Below, piece after piece: positions 17,367 to 26,206 of a stretch of 64,000 nucleotides of DNA (positions are counted from its first letter, which is position 1; each line of letters opens with the position of its first letter). The DNA is from Pseudobutyrivibrio xylanivorans DSM 14809 (GTDB taxonomy: Bacteria; Bacillota; Clostridia; Lachnospirales; Lachnospiraceae), in NCBI RefSeq assembly GCF_900141825.1, contig NZ_FQYQ01000008.1:1-64000 (forward strand), given 5' to 3'. The notes under the pieces were generated by a model, which saw nothing but the letters and a program-made list of their open reading frames with translations, was not told where the DNA came from and did not search any database. Made by a program: the position numbers and the translations under genes.

Positions 17367-19028
17367 TTAGTTAGCGTAGAAATCATCAAAGTACTTCTGA
17401 TAAATATCAAGGTACTCTGCTACACCATAATCATCTACCTGCTTGAGGTAAGCATTCCAAGAATCATCTGTGATACCATCTCTGATGAACTCAGCCTTGC
17501 TTGAGTTAAGGTAGCTTACTAAGTCTGCCTGGATTGCTGAAAGCTTCTCTGTATCTTCAGAGTTCATAAATACACGTGGGTATACATACTTGCCGTGCAT
17601 ATCATCTGTATAGTAATCCTTGATCCAATCAAGACGATACTGAGCATCATCTGGGCAAGTTACATACTTTCCGTAGTACTCATCTAAGATTGCAAGAGGA
17701 CCACCAACACACTCAGCCTCACGTACTTCTACTGGAGAAGCATCGCCAAGTGGTGCATGCTTAAGCATCTTCTCGCCATCAGCGTTCTCGCCTAATTCAA
17801 AGATATCGAAATCATCGTCCTCACCATATGTTCCCCAGTTGTTCTGTGGAGACTGGAATGGATCGTACATCTTGTCAAGCCAAGCGCAAACGAATGCTGG
17901 ATTCTTACATACGCTAGTGATTACACAACGACCTCTGTCGAAACCTGATGTGAATGAACCGTTCTGTGGTGTAACGTTTACTGTATCAGCCTTTAAAGCC
18001 TTAAGTGGTACATAGTCTGTAATGTTATCGATGTTAGCAACATCCCAAGAGAAGCAAACACCATATCTGTGTGACTTACCCTTTGCTACGTATGTAGCCC
18101 AGTCCTGAGTAAAGCACTCTGGGTCGATAAGGCCTTCAGCGTAAAGCTTGTGGAGCCATTCTGTACCCTTTCTGAAACCATCTGTTGTTGCTGTACAAAT
18201 AACCTTCTTGTCATCTGTTACTGCAATATGCTGACCCATATCTACATCACCGATACCATCGCCAAAACCGTTTGTAAGAAGGTTTGGATCCTGATCGTTT
18301 ACGATGCAAGACATAGGAATGATGTCACCATCAATACCGAATTCCTTCTGAAGCTCTGAAGCGTGCTCCTGGAATGCTAAAAGTACCTGCTCGAACTCAT
18401 CAACTGTTGTAGGTGTCTCAAGTCCAAGGAAGTCAAGCCACTTCTGGTTGATGAATGTCATATTGTTACCAACTGTCTGGATAGCTGTCTTTTCGCTACC
18501 AAGCTGCTCGATCCAAGGAAGTGCCCAAATGTGTCCATCCTCGTCCTCGCACATTGTTCTGTACTCTGGGTACTTATCAAATACTGCCTTAAGATTTGGC
18601 ATGTTGTTATCAATGTATTCCTCAACTGGAACGATAACGCCCTGATCTGCATATCTGATTAAGTCGTTGTCGCCAAAACCAGCGTTAAATACCATATCTG
18701 TAAGTGTGTTTACATTTGACATATTGAGGGAAATCTTATCACCCCACTGATCAGATGAGATTGCTGTCCAATCAACGTGTACGTTTGTCTCTTCTTCAAG
18801 TCTCTTGAAGATTGTACGGTTGTTAGGATTCTCCTCTGTTCCTACAGGATAGCTAATTGTTCCTGTGATTGTTACCTGCTCTGCAAGTGGCCAAGTGATG
18901 TTGCTTGCATCCACCTTATCTGCATTGCTGGCACCGTTGCCACCCTTGCCACAGCCGACAAACATTGATGAAGCCATTGTCATTGCAAGAGCTGCAGCTA
19001 CAATACGTTTTGCATTTCTCTTCTTCAT
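17367..19028 (-). CDS. ABC sugar-binding lipoprotein
   Basis: This 553-residue protein is the extracellular binding component of the adjacent ABC importer. Residues 1-26 are a lipoprotein signal with lipobox SMFVGC, so the mature protein is anchored through its cysteine. The large size and the pairing with LplB/YtcP-type permeases mark the family 1 solute-binding group used by Firmicutes for oligosaccharides. Conserved-looking blocks are NNMTFINQKWLDFLGLETP and GFRKGTEWLHKLYAEGLIDPE. The GH32 and fructokinase genes next door imply a fructose-containing oligosaccharide. It lies 50 bp after the second permease gene. Confidence 0.9.
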   Translation of the reverse strand: MKKRNAKRIVAAALAMTMASSMFVGCGKGGNGASNADKVDASNITWPLAEQVTITGTISYPVGTEENPNNRTIFKRLEEETNVHVDWTAISSDQWGDKISLNMSNVNTLTDMVFNAGFGDNDLIRYADQGVIVPVEEYIDNNMPNLKAVFDKYPEYRTMCEDEDGHIWALPWIEQLGSEKTAIQTVGNNMTFINQKWLDFLGLETPTTVDEFEQVLLAFQEHASELQKEFGIDGDIIPMSCIVNDQDPNLLTNGFGDGIGDVDMGQHIAVTDDKKVICTATTDGFRKGTEWLHKLYAEGLIDPECFTQDWATYVAKGKSHRYGVCFSWDVANIDNITDYVPLKALKADTVNVTPQNGSFTSGFDRGRCVITSVCKNPAFVCAWLDKMYDPFQSPQNNWGTYGEDDDFDIFELGENADGEKMLKHAPLGDASPVEVREAECVGGPLAILDEYYGKYVTCPDDAQYRLDWIKDYYTDDMHGKYVYPRVFMNSEDTEKLSAIQADLVSYLNSSKAEFIRDGITDDSWNAYLKQVDDYGVAEYLDIYQKYFDDFYAN

Positions 19029-19078
19029 TTTCTTGTTCTCCTCCTATTTATATAACAGCTTTTGCTGCTATTTACTTA

Positions 19079-19999
19079 TTAACCCTTTACTGAACCAACC
19101 ATGATACCTGCATCGAAGTACTTCTGGAAGAATGGATACATTACTAAAAGTGGTAAACTTGAAATAATGATGGTTGCGTACTTAAGTAGTTCTGCCAATT
19201 GTGCTCTCTGAGCTGTCGACTGCATATCAGCAATCATTCCCGGATCTGGCTGATTTTGAATCAGTATAGATCTTAAAACCAACTGCAAAGGTTGTTTTGA
19301 AGCAGAATTAAGATATATCATAGCGTCGAAATAACTATTCCACATTCCAACGAACTGCCATAGACAGAGAACAGCAATTACAGGAGCACAAACTGGCAAA
19401 AGGATTTTGAAGAAAAAGGTTAGTTCATTAGCTCCGTCTACTTCTGCAGCTTCTCTTAACTCTGAAGGAATACCTCTATAATATGTTCTGGCAATAATCA
19501 TATTCCAAACTGAAAATGTTCCAGGAAGGATTACTGCCCACATGCTATCAAGCAAGCCCATTTTGCTTATCAACAAATATGTAGGAATCAATCCACCACC
19601 AAAGAACATAGTAATCATAAAAATGGTATTAAAGAATTTTCTTCCCTTGAACTCTTCCAATGACATTGGATAAGCACAAAGCATTGTGATAAACACTGAT
19701 AAAAATGTAAATAAAACTGAATATAAAATTGAGTTTTTAAAGCCAACCCAAATCTGTGCATTTGAAATTACTCTTTCATAAGCGGTAAGTGTCCATTTTT
19801 CTAAATCAAATGTAAGACCCTTGTTCTGAAGAGTGATTGGATCCATAAATGATGCGATAACGATGTAAATCATAGGTACAATAATCGCAAGAACGAATAG
19901 ACCCAAAAGTATATATCCAATAAGTAAGAATGTCTTATCGCCTAGTGAATACTTGGCGAATTTACTTTTTTTCTTCTTTGTTTCCATCATAACCTCCAA
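19079..19999 (-). CDS. ABC sugar transporter permease (YtcP/LplC type)
   Basis: The 306-residue protein has six membrane spans and the binding-protein-dependent permease signature EAAEVDGANELTFFFKILLPV, the EAA loop that contacts the ATPase. It ends in FDAGIMVGSVKG, the usual end of the YtcP/LplC group. It abuts the LplB-type permease gene directly. No ATPase gene is present in the operon; members of this group normally share an MsmX-like ATPase coded elsewhere. Confidence 0.92.
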   Translation of the reverse strand: MEVMMETKKKKSKFAKYSLGDKTFLLIGYILLGLFVLAIIVPMIYIVIASFMDPITLQNKGLTFDLEKWTLTAYERVISNAQIWVGFKNSILYSVLFTFLSVFITMLCAYPMSLEEFKGRKFFNTIFMITMFFGGGLIPTYLLISKMGLLDSMWAVILPGTFSVWNMIIARTYYRGIPSELREAAEVDGANELTFFFKILLPVCAPVIAVLCLWQFVGMWNSYFDAMIYLNSASKQPLQLVLRSILIQNQPDPGMIADMQSTAQRAQLAELLKYATIIISSLPLLVMYPFFQKYFDAGIMVGSVKG

Positions 20000-20911
20000 T
20001 TAAAGTCCCTGTCCGTCATTCATCTTTTCAACCACCTTATTAACAACTATTAATAAGATAAGGTTGATAACAGTGTTGAACAAACCAACGGCTGTTGAAT
20101 AACTATAGTTTCCATCCAGAAGACCTTTCTTATATACATAGGTAGCAATGATTTCTGATGCACCTAAGTTCAAATCTGTCTGTAATGCGTATGCCTTTTC
20201 AAAGCCAAGGCTCATGATGTTTCCGGCCTGAAGAATAAACTGGATAACTACCATATCTTTAATTGCTGGCCACTCAACTGCTTTGATCTGCTGGAAGATG
20301 TTTGCTCCATCAATCTGAGCAGCTTCTTTAAGTTCCTGGCTTGCATTTGCAAGTGCTGCAGTGTACATAATTGATGCCCAACCTGCACCCTGCCAGATAC
20401 CAGATATAATGTAAATTGGTCTGAACGCTTCTGGTAATGTTAGGAAATTGATTGTAGTTCCAAGTAACATATTAAGTGGTCCTGTTACTGAAAGGAAAAT
20501 TCTAACCATACCGCAAAGTACGATAACTGAGATAAAGTTTGGCATATAGAGTACCAACTGAATCTTCTGTTTGATTCGTGCGCTCTCTATTCTATTAAGT
20601 AGCAGTGCTAAGATAATTGGTACTGGGAATCCCCACAATAATCCGAACACACTAAGCTTCAAAGTGTTTACCAGATATGTCATAAAATCTGGTGATGTAA
20701 GAAATTGCTTGAAATATTCAAAACCAACCCACTCACTATTTAAGAATCCTTTGAATGGACTATACTTTTCAAAAGCAATTAGAATACCACCCATTGGTAA
20801 GTATCTGAAAATTATAGTCAGTAATAATGCTGGTCCTAAAAAGAACACATATAATCTCCAATGATGCATCACATACAACCAAGTGTTATGCATTTTCGCC
20901 TTCGTCTTCAT
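20000..20911 (-). CDS. ABC sugar transporter permease (LplB type)
   Basis: The 303-residue protein is the first gene of the fructan-uptake operon. It has six spans and the EAA loop ELKEAAQIDGANIFQQIKAVEWP, with the family-typical opening FFLGPALLLTIIFRYLPMGG and ending YSTAVGLFNTVINLILL. It pairs with the following permease gene with no gap. Its promoter and LacI operator lie 30-95 bases upstream. GGAGGAG precedes the ATG. Confidence 0.92.
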   Translation of the reverse strand: MKTKAKMHNTWLYVMHHWRLYVFFLGPALLLTIIFRYLPMGGILIAFEKYSPFKGFLNSEWVGFEYFKQFLTSPDFMTYLVNTLKLSVFGLLWGFPVPIILALLLNRIESARIKQKIQLVLYMPNFISVIVLCGMVRIFLSVTGPLNMLLGTTINFLTLPEAFRPIYIISGIWQGAGWASIMYTAALANASQELKEAAQIDGANIFQQIKAVEWPAIKDMVVIQFILQAGNIMSLGFEKAYALQTDLNLGASEIIATYVYKKGLLDGNYSYSTAVGLFNTVINLILLIVVNKVVEKMNDGQGL

Positions 20912-20943
20912 TTCTCCTCCTTATGTTGCACTTGTTTGTGCAT

Positions 20944-20959
20944 TTGTGCATTTGCACAA
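20944..20959 (-). promoter_or_regulatory. LacI-type operator of the fructan-uptake operon
   Basis: TTGTGCA-TT-TGCACAA is a perfect seven-base inverted repeat about 10-25 bases downstream of the expected start site, a position that would block transcription. An extra TTGTGCA half-site lies at 20936-20942. The motif recurs at the second LacI locus. Confidence 0.75.
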
Positions 20960-20975
20960 GTTTTTCGATGTGTTA

Positions 20976-21004
20976 AATATAGCACATTTTTACATATGTC
21001 GCAA
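20976..21004 (-). promoter_or_regulatory. Promoter of the fructan-uptake operon
   Basis: On the minus strand TTGCGA and TATATT are 17 bases apart; TGC in front of the -10 makes it extended. Confidence 0.7.
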
Positions 21005-21051
21005 TTGTTATTTCAGGTTTGTGTAAAGTATACAGAATGGGCTGTTTACTT

Positions 21052-21067
21052 TTGTTCAAATGTATCA
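21052..21067. promoter_or_regulatory. Second LacI-type operator in the divergent region
   Basis: TTGTTCA-AA-TGTATCA matches the operators near the second LacI gene (TTGTGCA-AA-TGTATCA at 41808) in 15 of 16 positions. It lies 22 bases upstream of the -35 box of this regulator. Confidence 0.6.
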
Positions 21068-21089
21068 TAATTTTTTCACATTTTTACAT

Positions 21090-21118
21090 TTGACAAAATG
21101 ATTTTTACATTTTATGAT
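21090..21118 (+). promoter_or_regulatory. Promoter of the first LacI regulator
   Basis: TTGACA and TATGAT are 17 bases apart. The ATG that would extend the gene upstream (21114) lies inside the -10 box and therefore cannot be the start codon. Confidence 0.75.
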
Positions 21119-21158
21119 AGTTAGGACAATAAAAATCAACTACGTTTGGGGGATTATT

Positions 21159-22214
21159 ATGGCGAATAAAGTCACCATTCAAGATATTGCAGATGCCCTC
21201 GGGGTATCTAGAAATACAGTTTCAAAGGCTATCAATAATACAGGTATCTTAGCAGATACCACCAGAGAAAAGGTTTTAGCAAAAGCTGTTGAGATGGGAT
21301 ATAAGCAATTCTCATATGCTAATTCTATGGAAGATTTCCTAGATAAGGCCTCAGCAAAAAAACCTTTAGCAACTGGAGATATTGCTTTTTTCAGTGGCTC
21401 ATTTCTAGACAATTCACATTTTGCATCTACTATGCTTGATAAATTTCAATATGAAATAACACAGCTTGGCTATGGACTTACAATGCAGAGAATCACACCT
21501 GAGAATGTAGAAAACCTTAGTCTTCCAGCCAGCTTTAATAAGGAAAGAACTCAAGGCATCATCTGTGTCGAAATGTTTAATCAAAAGTACTGTGAAATGC
21601 TTTGCGATTTAAACATTCCTATATTATTTGTAGATGCTCCCGTAGGAAGCTACAGCCATCAGCTTGCTGGTGATGTTCTTCTTATGGACAACACCACTGG
21701 CATCTTCACTTTAATTGCTGAAATGAAAAAGCGTGGAATTAAGGAGATTGGCTTTATAGGAGAGTCAAACCACTGCCGTTCTTTCTTTGAAAGATATGTA
21801 GCCTTTAGAAACGCCATGTTTTTAAATGGTCTTGAGATTGACGAGAAATACTGTCTCACAGATATCCATAAGCATGGACCAGAATATTTTGCTTGCCTTT
21901 TCGAAGAGCTATCAAAGCTCGAGAAATTGCCTGAGCTTTTCATCTGTGCAAATGATTTCGTTGCTATTGATCTTGTAAACTGTCTCAAAATTCAAAAGCA
22001 TTCATACCCAGAGGATGTTATGATTTGTGGCTTCGATGATTCTGCTGAATCAAAGGTAATGACTCCTGCTCTTACCACCTGCCACATTCATTCCCAGATT
22101 ATGGGATTTACTGCTGCAAATCTTTTAGTATCAAGAATTGAGCAGCCAGATTTGAACTATCGTACCGTATATACGGAGGCAAATCTTATCTTAAGAGGTT
22201 CCACCAAAGATTAA
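21159..22214 (+). CDS. LacI-family transcriptional regulator of the sucrose/fructan operon
   Basis: The 351-residue protein has an N-terminal LacI DNA-binding domain (VTIQDIADALGVSRNTVSKAIN, hinge near residue 55) and a periplasmic-binding-protein-like sensor (about 70-350) with FICANDFVAIDLVN and MICGFDDSAESKVMTP. The ATG at 21159 is chosen because GGGGGA precedes it, the paralogue at 41962 starts at the same point, and the upstream ATG is in the promoter. It is transcribed away from the ABC-GH32-kinase operon and very probably represses it, released by a sugar ligand. It is clearly paralogous to the regulator at 41962 and shares its operator motif. Confidence 0.92.
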   Translation: MANKVTIQDIADALGVSRNTVSKAINNTGILADTTREKVLAKAVEMGYKQFSYANSMEDFLDKASAKKPLATGDIAFFSGSFLDNSHFASTMLDKFQYEITQLGYGLTMQRITPENVENLSLPASFNKERTQGIICVEMFNQKYCEMLCDLNIPILFVDAPVGSYSHQLAGDVLLMDNTTGIFTLIAEMKKRGIKEIGFIGESNHCRSFFERYVAFRNAMFLNGLEIDEKYCLTDIHKHGPEYFACLFEELSKLEKLPELFICANDFVAIDLVNCLKIQKHSYPEDVMICGFDDSAESKVMTPALTTCHIHSQIMGFTAANLLVSRIEQPDLNYRTVYTEANLILRGSTKD

Positions 22215-22224
22215 TATTCACATA

Positions 22225-22268
22225 ACAAAAAAGGTTGTCCACTTTGATAGTGAGCAACCTTTTTTTGT
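22225..22268 (+). terminator. Terminator of the LacI gene
   Basis: AAAAAAGGTTG and CAACCTTTTTTT pair around a 16-base loop. Confidence 0.85.
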
Positions 22269-22421
22269 TACTTTAGGCGGTAGTGGCGGTGCTGCACTTC
22301 ATTATTTTGAAGGTGGCAACCAAGTAGAATTTAAGGAATTTTCACTTTAAAATATCCCATCAAATCCTACTTCCCAAAAAGCCTTATTTTATAGGCTCTG
22401 TGAGACTTAGTAATTTATCTT

Positions 22422-23522
22422 TTATTTAAAGTAATCTAGCATCTTACTAATTGATTCTTTTTCCGATTTATCAAAATCCATATTATCGCTTTGTACATAG
22501 CTCATAATTATTGTTTGAAGTCCATTCAAGATGCTAACACCACCTATGTCATCATATGCAACAGGCTTATCACTCATCGGACCATATACAAACTTTGTGC
22601 CTGTATATATTTCAAAAACAGGATTTGAGTCAAATAGCTTAGCGTATTGTTTTGCCTGTTCCAAAGAAGAAATCATGTTTTCTCTATCTTTTAGCAAACA
22701 ATAGTCGAGAGCTGTTTGCAAATGCATCATTGCCAGTGTGCGATGAAAATAACACACACTATTACCTTTTATCATCCCCTTGATTATTGAAACCAGCCAT
22801 GATAGTAATTCTATTGAATCGCCATATTTTTTCATTTTTATCAAATGCGCATTTAATTGGGCTACTGCACTATAAATATCAAACACGCCCAAATTGATTG
22901 CCTTATCATAATAGTCCAGTGCTTCATCTTTTCTCCCCAGACTATAAAGTCTATCACCCACCAAATCATTAAATACACCTTTTACATTTATTGATTGTAG
23001 TAGCCAAAGGGCCTTCTCGTCATCCTTCTGAAGGTTTGCCATTTCCAGGATAATTTCACTTTCCTCTCTTCTGTTATCTGGCGAATTCTTTACGACCTCC
23101 AGGGCCTTCTCTAAATATTCAATCGCATTCAGTCTATATAAATCATCCTTGTCATCCATGTACATTATTTTGTATATCAATGCGCACTTCTGCATAAGCT
23201 TCACATTTAAGGGATATCTTCTTGCCGCCTTCTCCGCCATATCCAAGGCTACCTCATTATTATGGTTGCTTAGCTCTTCCTGAATGCTTGTCAAAATATC
23301 ATCTACTTTTTTAGAGGACAAGTCATACCCTACCAAAGTATCCATAGAAAGATTAAAAAAATCAGCTAAATCCATAATCATATTTATATCTGGAATACAG
23401 TTTCCATTTTCCCATTTTGAAACTGTGCCAACTGTAACTCCCATTGTCTCAGCCAACTGCTCCTGAGTTAACCCCATTTTCTTTCTGCATGATTTGATAT
23501 TCTCTGGTAATCGATGTTGCAT
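22422..23522 (-). CDS. XRE-family regulator with helical-repeat C-terminal domain
   Basis: The 366-residue protein has an N-terminal HTH of the XRE type (residues about 5-60: CRKKMGLTQEQLAETMGVTVGTVSKWENG). It is followed by about 300 residues of helical, TPR-like sequence with patterns such as GRKDEALDYYDKAINLG. Such proteins often sense a peptide or small molecule. It begins inside the 3' end of the MFS gene (74-bp overlap in another frame), so the two are cotranscribed and probably translationally coupled. Control of its partner transporter is inferred from this arrangement. Confidence 0.82.
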   Translation of the reverse strand: MQHRLPENIKSCRKKMGLTQEQLAETMGVTVGTVSKWENGNCIPDINMIMDLADFFNLSMDTLVGYDLSSKKVDDILTSIQEELSNHNNEVALDMAEKAARRYPLNVKLMQKCALIYKIMYMDDKDDLYRLNAIEYLEKALEVVKNSPDNRREESEIILEMANLQKDDEKALWLLQSINVKGVFNDLVGDRLYSLGRKDEALDYYDKAINLGVFDIYSAVAQLNAHLIKMKKYGDSIELLSWLVSIIKGMIKGNSVCYFHRTLAMMHLQTALDYCLLKDRENMISSLEQAKQYAKLFDSNPVFEIYTGTKFVYGPMSDKPVAYDDIGGVSILNGLQTIIMSYVQSDNMDFDKSEKESISKMLDYFK

Positions 23523-24783
23523 AATTCTTCTCCTTATTTTTCTCTATGTACGCCAAAACCAACAAGCCTCCAAAAAACATTCCACAAGCAATTCCTGAAA
23601 ACTCTATAATTTGTAAGGAATTGAATTTTAATGTAAAAAGGCTGACTATCCCTGAACCTATTGGCATTGATGCGCATGCAAATGCATTAAATACTGATGA
23701 GACCCTGGCCACATAATCCTGCTCAACATTAGTCGCAAATTCTATATTAAGCACTCCTGATGTAATTGAACCAAAGGTTCCAATCAAAACCATGGATGTC
23801 AATGCAAAAACAAATGGTGATAATCTTCCTACCCCTACACTTCCTCCAATGGCAAATAAAACTAGCGCAACTCCAATAAACACCCCGCTTATGGCATTCA
23901 CTATTTTAAAACGATATTTCTTTGCTACCTTTGCAACAATTAACGAACCAACTATCGCCGCAGTCCAATTCCAACTCAAACAAAAGCTTTGAAAATCCGC
24001 ATCTCTTCTATAGAAATCAATTATGTGTGGTGTAAGCAAACAATTATATGGCGACAAGAAAAAATTATATGCCACTGCAACAACACACAAATAGATAACC
24101 ATCTTTTTTCTCTTAATGTACTTAAGCCCTTCCGCCAGCTTAGTCATATAGCTTTGCTCATTGATACTTTCATCATCAAATTCTCTCTGCTGATATTTGA
24201 TGAAAAGGATGATAAATCCACAGATGTAAAATGTGGCAACATCTATTAGCATTGCAACATTTACGCCAAGCTTCGCAATTATAACGCCTGCACTCGCTGT
24301 TGACATGATTGTAGCCATTTGGCCCGCCACCATTCTTAAACTCTGCACAGTAGGATAGTATTCTGGACATACAAGCTCTCGTACGAAGGCTGATTCTGCT
24401 GGTTGATTTATAGACTCAACTGTGGTAATTAGCACAGTAAATAAAATCATCAAATACGGATTAGCTTTGCCAAGAAAAAACAAACAGACAAATCCTGCTA
24501 TTATAAGGCCCCTAATAAAATCCGTATATACGATAATCTTTTTCTTGTTTCTACTTTCTACCCACGCTCCAGCAAAGGGCAAAAGCACCACTCCAGGCAA
24601 TTGATTCATTGCAAATATTACGGCAGTCCAAGTAGCGCTTCCCGTAATCTGATACACTAGCCATGTAAAAGCAATAGCATCTACACAATCACCAAATCGA
24701 TTGATTACAGATGAAATTAGCAATCGTCTTATATTTGTTTGCTTTAAAACTGTTAAGTAACTTATTTTTCCCTGTGTTTCCAT
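23449..24783 (-). CDS. MFS efflux transporter (macrolide-efflux/MefA-like group)
   Basis: The 444-residue protein has 12 membrane spans and the layout of the MefA/enterobactin-exporter-like MFS group: NIRRLLISSVINRFGD, FAGAWVESRNKKKIIVYTDF (loop 2-3) and a long second half. The ATG at 24783 is used because GGAGG lies eight bases upstream; the longer frame would start at a TTG that is itself part of that ribosome site. The 3' end overlaps the XRE gene. Export of a drug or natural compound is likely, but the substrate is unknown. Confidence 0.82.
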   Translation of the reverse strand: METQGKISYLTVLKQTNIRRLLISSVINRFGDCVDAIAFTWLVYQITGSATWTAVIFAMNQLPGVVLLPFAGAWVESRNKKKIIVYTDFIRGLIIAGFVCLFFLGKANPYLMILFTVLITTVESINQPAESAFVRELVCPEYYPTVQSLRMVAGQMATIMSTASAGVIIAKLGVNVAMLIDVATFYICGFIILFIKYQQREFDDESINEQSYMTKLAEGLKYIKRKKMVIYLCVVAVAYNFFLSPYNCLLTPHIIDFYRRDADFQSFCLSWNWTAAIVGSLIVAKVAKKYRFKIVNAISGVFIGVALVLFAIGGSVGVGRLSPFVFALTSMVLIGTFGSITSGVLNIEFATNVEQDYVARVSSVFNAFACASMPIGSGIVSLFTLKFNSLQIIEFSGIACGMFFGGLLVLAYIEKNKEKNYATSITREYQIMQKENGVNSGAVG

Positions 24784-24909
24784 AATGCATTCCTCCAATT
24801 ACTTTCTCCTGATAATAGCATTATAGAAACCTCTCTACTATTATATAATATACTATTTTTCTAGTTTCGAATAAATATATTTTCTTATTTGGAAACATTA
24901 GTCAATTGC

Positions 24910-24977
24910 TTGAGTACATAGTTAATCCATGCTAAAATGTACTTAACAAATTATATGAGATAAATTATTTTGTTAAG
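24910..24977 (+). promoter_or_regulatory. Promoter and two inverted repeats ahead of the AbiEi gene
   Basis: TTGAGT (24910-24915) and TAAAAT (24933-24938) are 17 bases apart, with TGC before the -10. Two inverted repeats overlap: AGTACAT/ATGTACT (24913-24943) flanks the -10, and CTTAACAAA/TTTGTTAAG (24942-24977) covers the start region. AbiEi antitoxins are known to repress their own promoter by binding two inverted repeats, and this layout fits that. Confidence 0.6.
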
Positions 24978-24988
24978 GCGGTGATTAT

Positions 24989-25612
24989 ATGATATACACA
25001 TACTTAACTGAACATTATAAAGAAGGGGAACCAATCTTCTTCTCAGACATTTACGATGGAACTATTTCAAAGCCTGCTTTGACTCAACAGCTAGCCACTC
25101 TTTGTAAGAAAGGAATGTTGGCTAAGTATGACAATGGCATTTATTATATTCCTAAAAAGACAAGACTGAAATCAGCTGTAGGTCCTACTGCTGATACTGT
25201 TGCTAAATACAGGTTCATTATGAAGAATGGAAAGATTGATGGCTTTTATGCAGGGAATACCTTTGCAAATCAGATAGGTATTTCGACACAGGTTCCATAC
25301 GTGGTCGAAATTGTTAGTAACAATACCAATTCTGCCCCTAGGACAGTCACCATTGGCAGCAGAAAATTTAGCGTAAAAAAGCCTATAGTTTCAATAGATG
25401 AAAGCAATGTTTATGTTCTTCAAATGCTTGATCTTCTTTCAGAATTAGATTCTTACTTAGATTACGATTACGAAGAAGCTAGGAAGTGTTTCATAAAGTT
25501 TATAGAAGCTCATAATATCAAGCGGAGCGATATTGATAAATATATTAGAAACTATCCACTTACAGCATTTAAATACTATTATGAATTGAGGTTAGACAAT
25601 GTACTTGCATGA
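24989..25612 (+). CDS. AbiEi-like type IV antitoxin / winged-helix regulator (DUF6088 type)
   Basis: The 207-residue protein starts with a winged-helix-like domain (IFFSDIYDGTISKPALTQQLATLCKKGMLAKYDNGIYYIP). A sensor-like middle follows, with AVGPTADTVAKYRFI and GFYAGNTFANQIGISTQVPY, the layout of AbiEi antitoxins of the AbiE abortive-infection systems. The normal partner, the nucleotidyltransferase toxin AbiEii, should start in the overlap with its last codons. A start of that kind is present but stops after nine codons (25599-25628), so this antitoxin appears orphaned. The ribosome site is AAGGCGG. Confidence 0.75.
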   Translation: MIYTYLTEHYKEGEPIFFSDIYDGTISKPALTQQLATLCKKGMLAKYDNGIYYIPKKTRLKSAVGPTADTVAKYRFIMKNGKIDGFYAGNTFANQIGISTQVPYVVEIVSNNTNSAPRTVTIGSRKFSVKKPIVSIDESNVYVLQMLDLLSELDSYLDYDYEEARKCFIKFIEAHNIKRSDIDKYIRNYPLTAFKYYYELRLDNVLA

Positions 25613-25628
25613 AGATAAAGATTTTTAA
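25599..25628 (+). pseudogene. Vestigial start of an AbiEii-type toxin gene
   Basis: An ATG overlapping the end of the AbiEi gene reads MYLHEDKDF and then TAA. AbiEii nucleotidyltransferases commonly start with a very similar M-Y-L-H-x-D-K segment in the same overlapping position. No continuation can be found in any frame of the next 60 bases, so the toxin has been deleted or replaced, not just frameshifted. Confidence 0.5.
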
Positions 25629-25673
25629 ATAATATAGATTAGAATTGTAAATTCTAAATATGAATACAAATTT

Positions 25674-25698
25674 GAAGCACTAGGAATCCTAGTGCTTC
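25674..25698 (-). terminator. Palindrome at the end of the recombinase fragment
   Basis: GAAGCACTAGGA and TCCTAGTGCTTC form a 12-base perfect inverted repeat with a one-base centre, overlapping the stop codon of the minus-strand frame. The tail after it is AT-rich but not a clean T run. A second small palindrome TTAGAATT-GTA-AATTCTAA lies at 25639-25657. Confidence 0.45.
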
Positions 25699-26027
25699 TG
25701 TTCACTCTCAATATATTTCTTCAGCGTATTCCTAGAAATTCCATATTTTTTCATCATATCAACCTGCTTAATTGAACGGTCATGCAGGTATGCTTGAATA
25801 TCTGCTTTTAGCTCAGGTGTGAGCTTATCAAACTGCCCAAGCTTTCTTCCACTACGTTTATTACTTGCAGCAATACCATCCTTGATTGCTTTGGAAATAT
25901 ATAAGCGCTGCTGCTCTGCTCTATCCAGCTTCTGGAACTGAGGTCTCTCAGTAAAATTCTTTGCAGACTTCTCTTCTGTAAACTCAACCAGATATTCTAT
26001 GTCCTGCTCTTTTGCATAGCGACTCAA
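25689..26027 (-). pseudogene. C-terminal part of a serine-recombinase/resolvase-like protein
   Basis: The frame gives about 112 residues from a TTG: a basic linker (AIKDGIAASNKRSGRKLGQFDKL), then a terminal HTH (LTPELKADIQAYLHDRSIKQVDMMKKYGISRNTLKKYI). That is the layout of the DNA-binding tail of small serine recombinases, with no N-terminal catalytic domain. Upstream the frame is closed by TGA inside the perfect inverted repeat at 26044-26103, and no good ribosome site exists. It is probably a truncated remnant; a small stand-alone HTH protein is the alternative. Confidence 0.5.
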
Positions 26028-26043
26028 ACATAGGTCGTTTTGT

Positions 26044-26103
26044 ATTGTTGATTTTCAGCCTATAATAGCATTAGCTCTATCTTACAGGCTGAAAATCAAC
26101 AAT
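26044..26103. repeat. Perfect 18-bp inverted repeat with 24-base loop
   Basis: ATTGTTGATTTTCAGCCT (26044-26061) is exactly complementary to AGGCTGAAAATCAACAAT (26086-26103). There is no T run, so it is not an obvious terminator. It lies at the break point of the recombinase fragment and may be a recombination site, the end of a small element or an operator. Confidence 0.8.
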
Positions 26104-26206
26104 CAAATAGCGCTTCCATAGTTATCACATTATCAGCTCTCTCAACCTTATTACTAAGATTAGGTGTTATCACACATCTATTATTCTTTTATATGACTTA
26201 CCATTT

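Noticed and set aside
22267-22350. 28-codon frame after the LacI terminator, reading LGGSGGAALHYFEGGNQVEF and ending in TAA
   Set aside because: It looks like the tail of a protein but has no start, no ribosome site and no recognisable family, so it could not be supported as a gene or named remnant.
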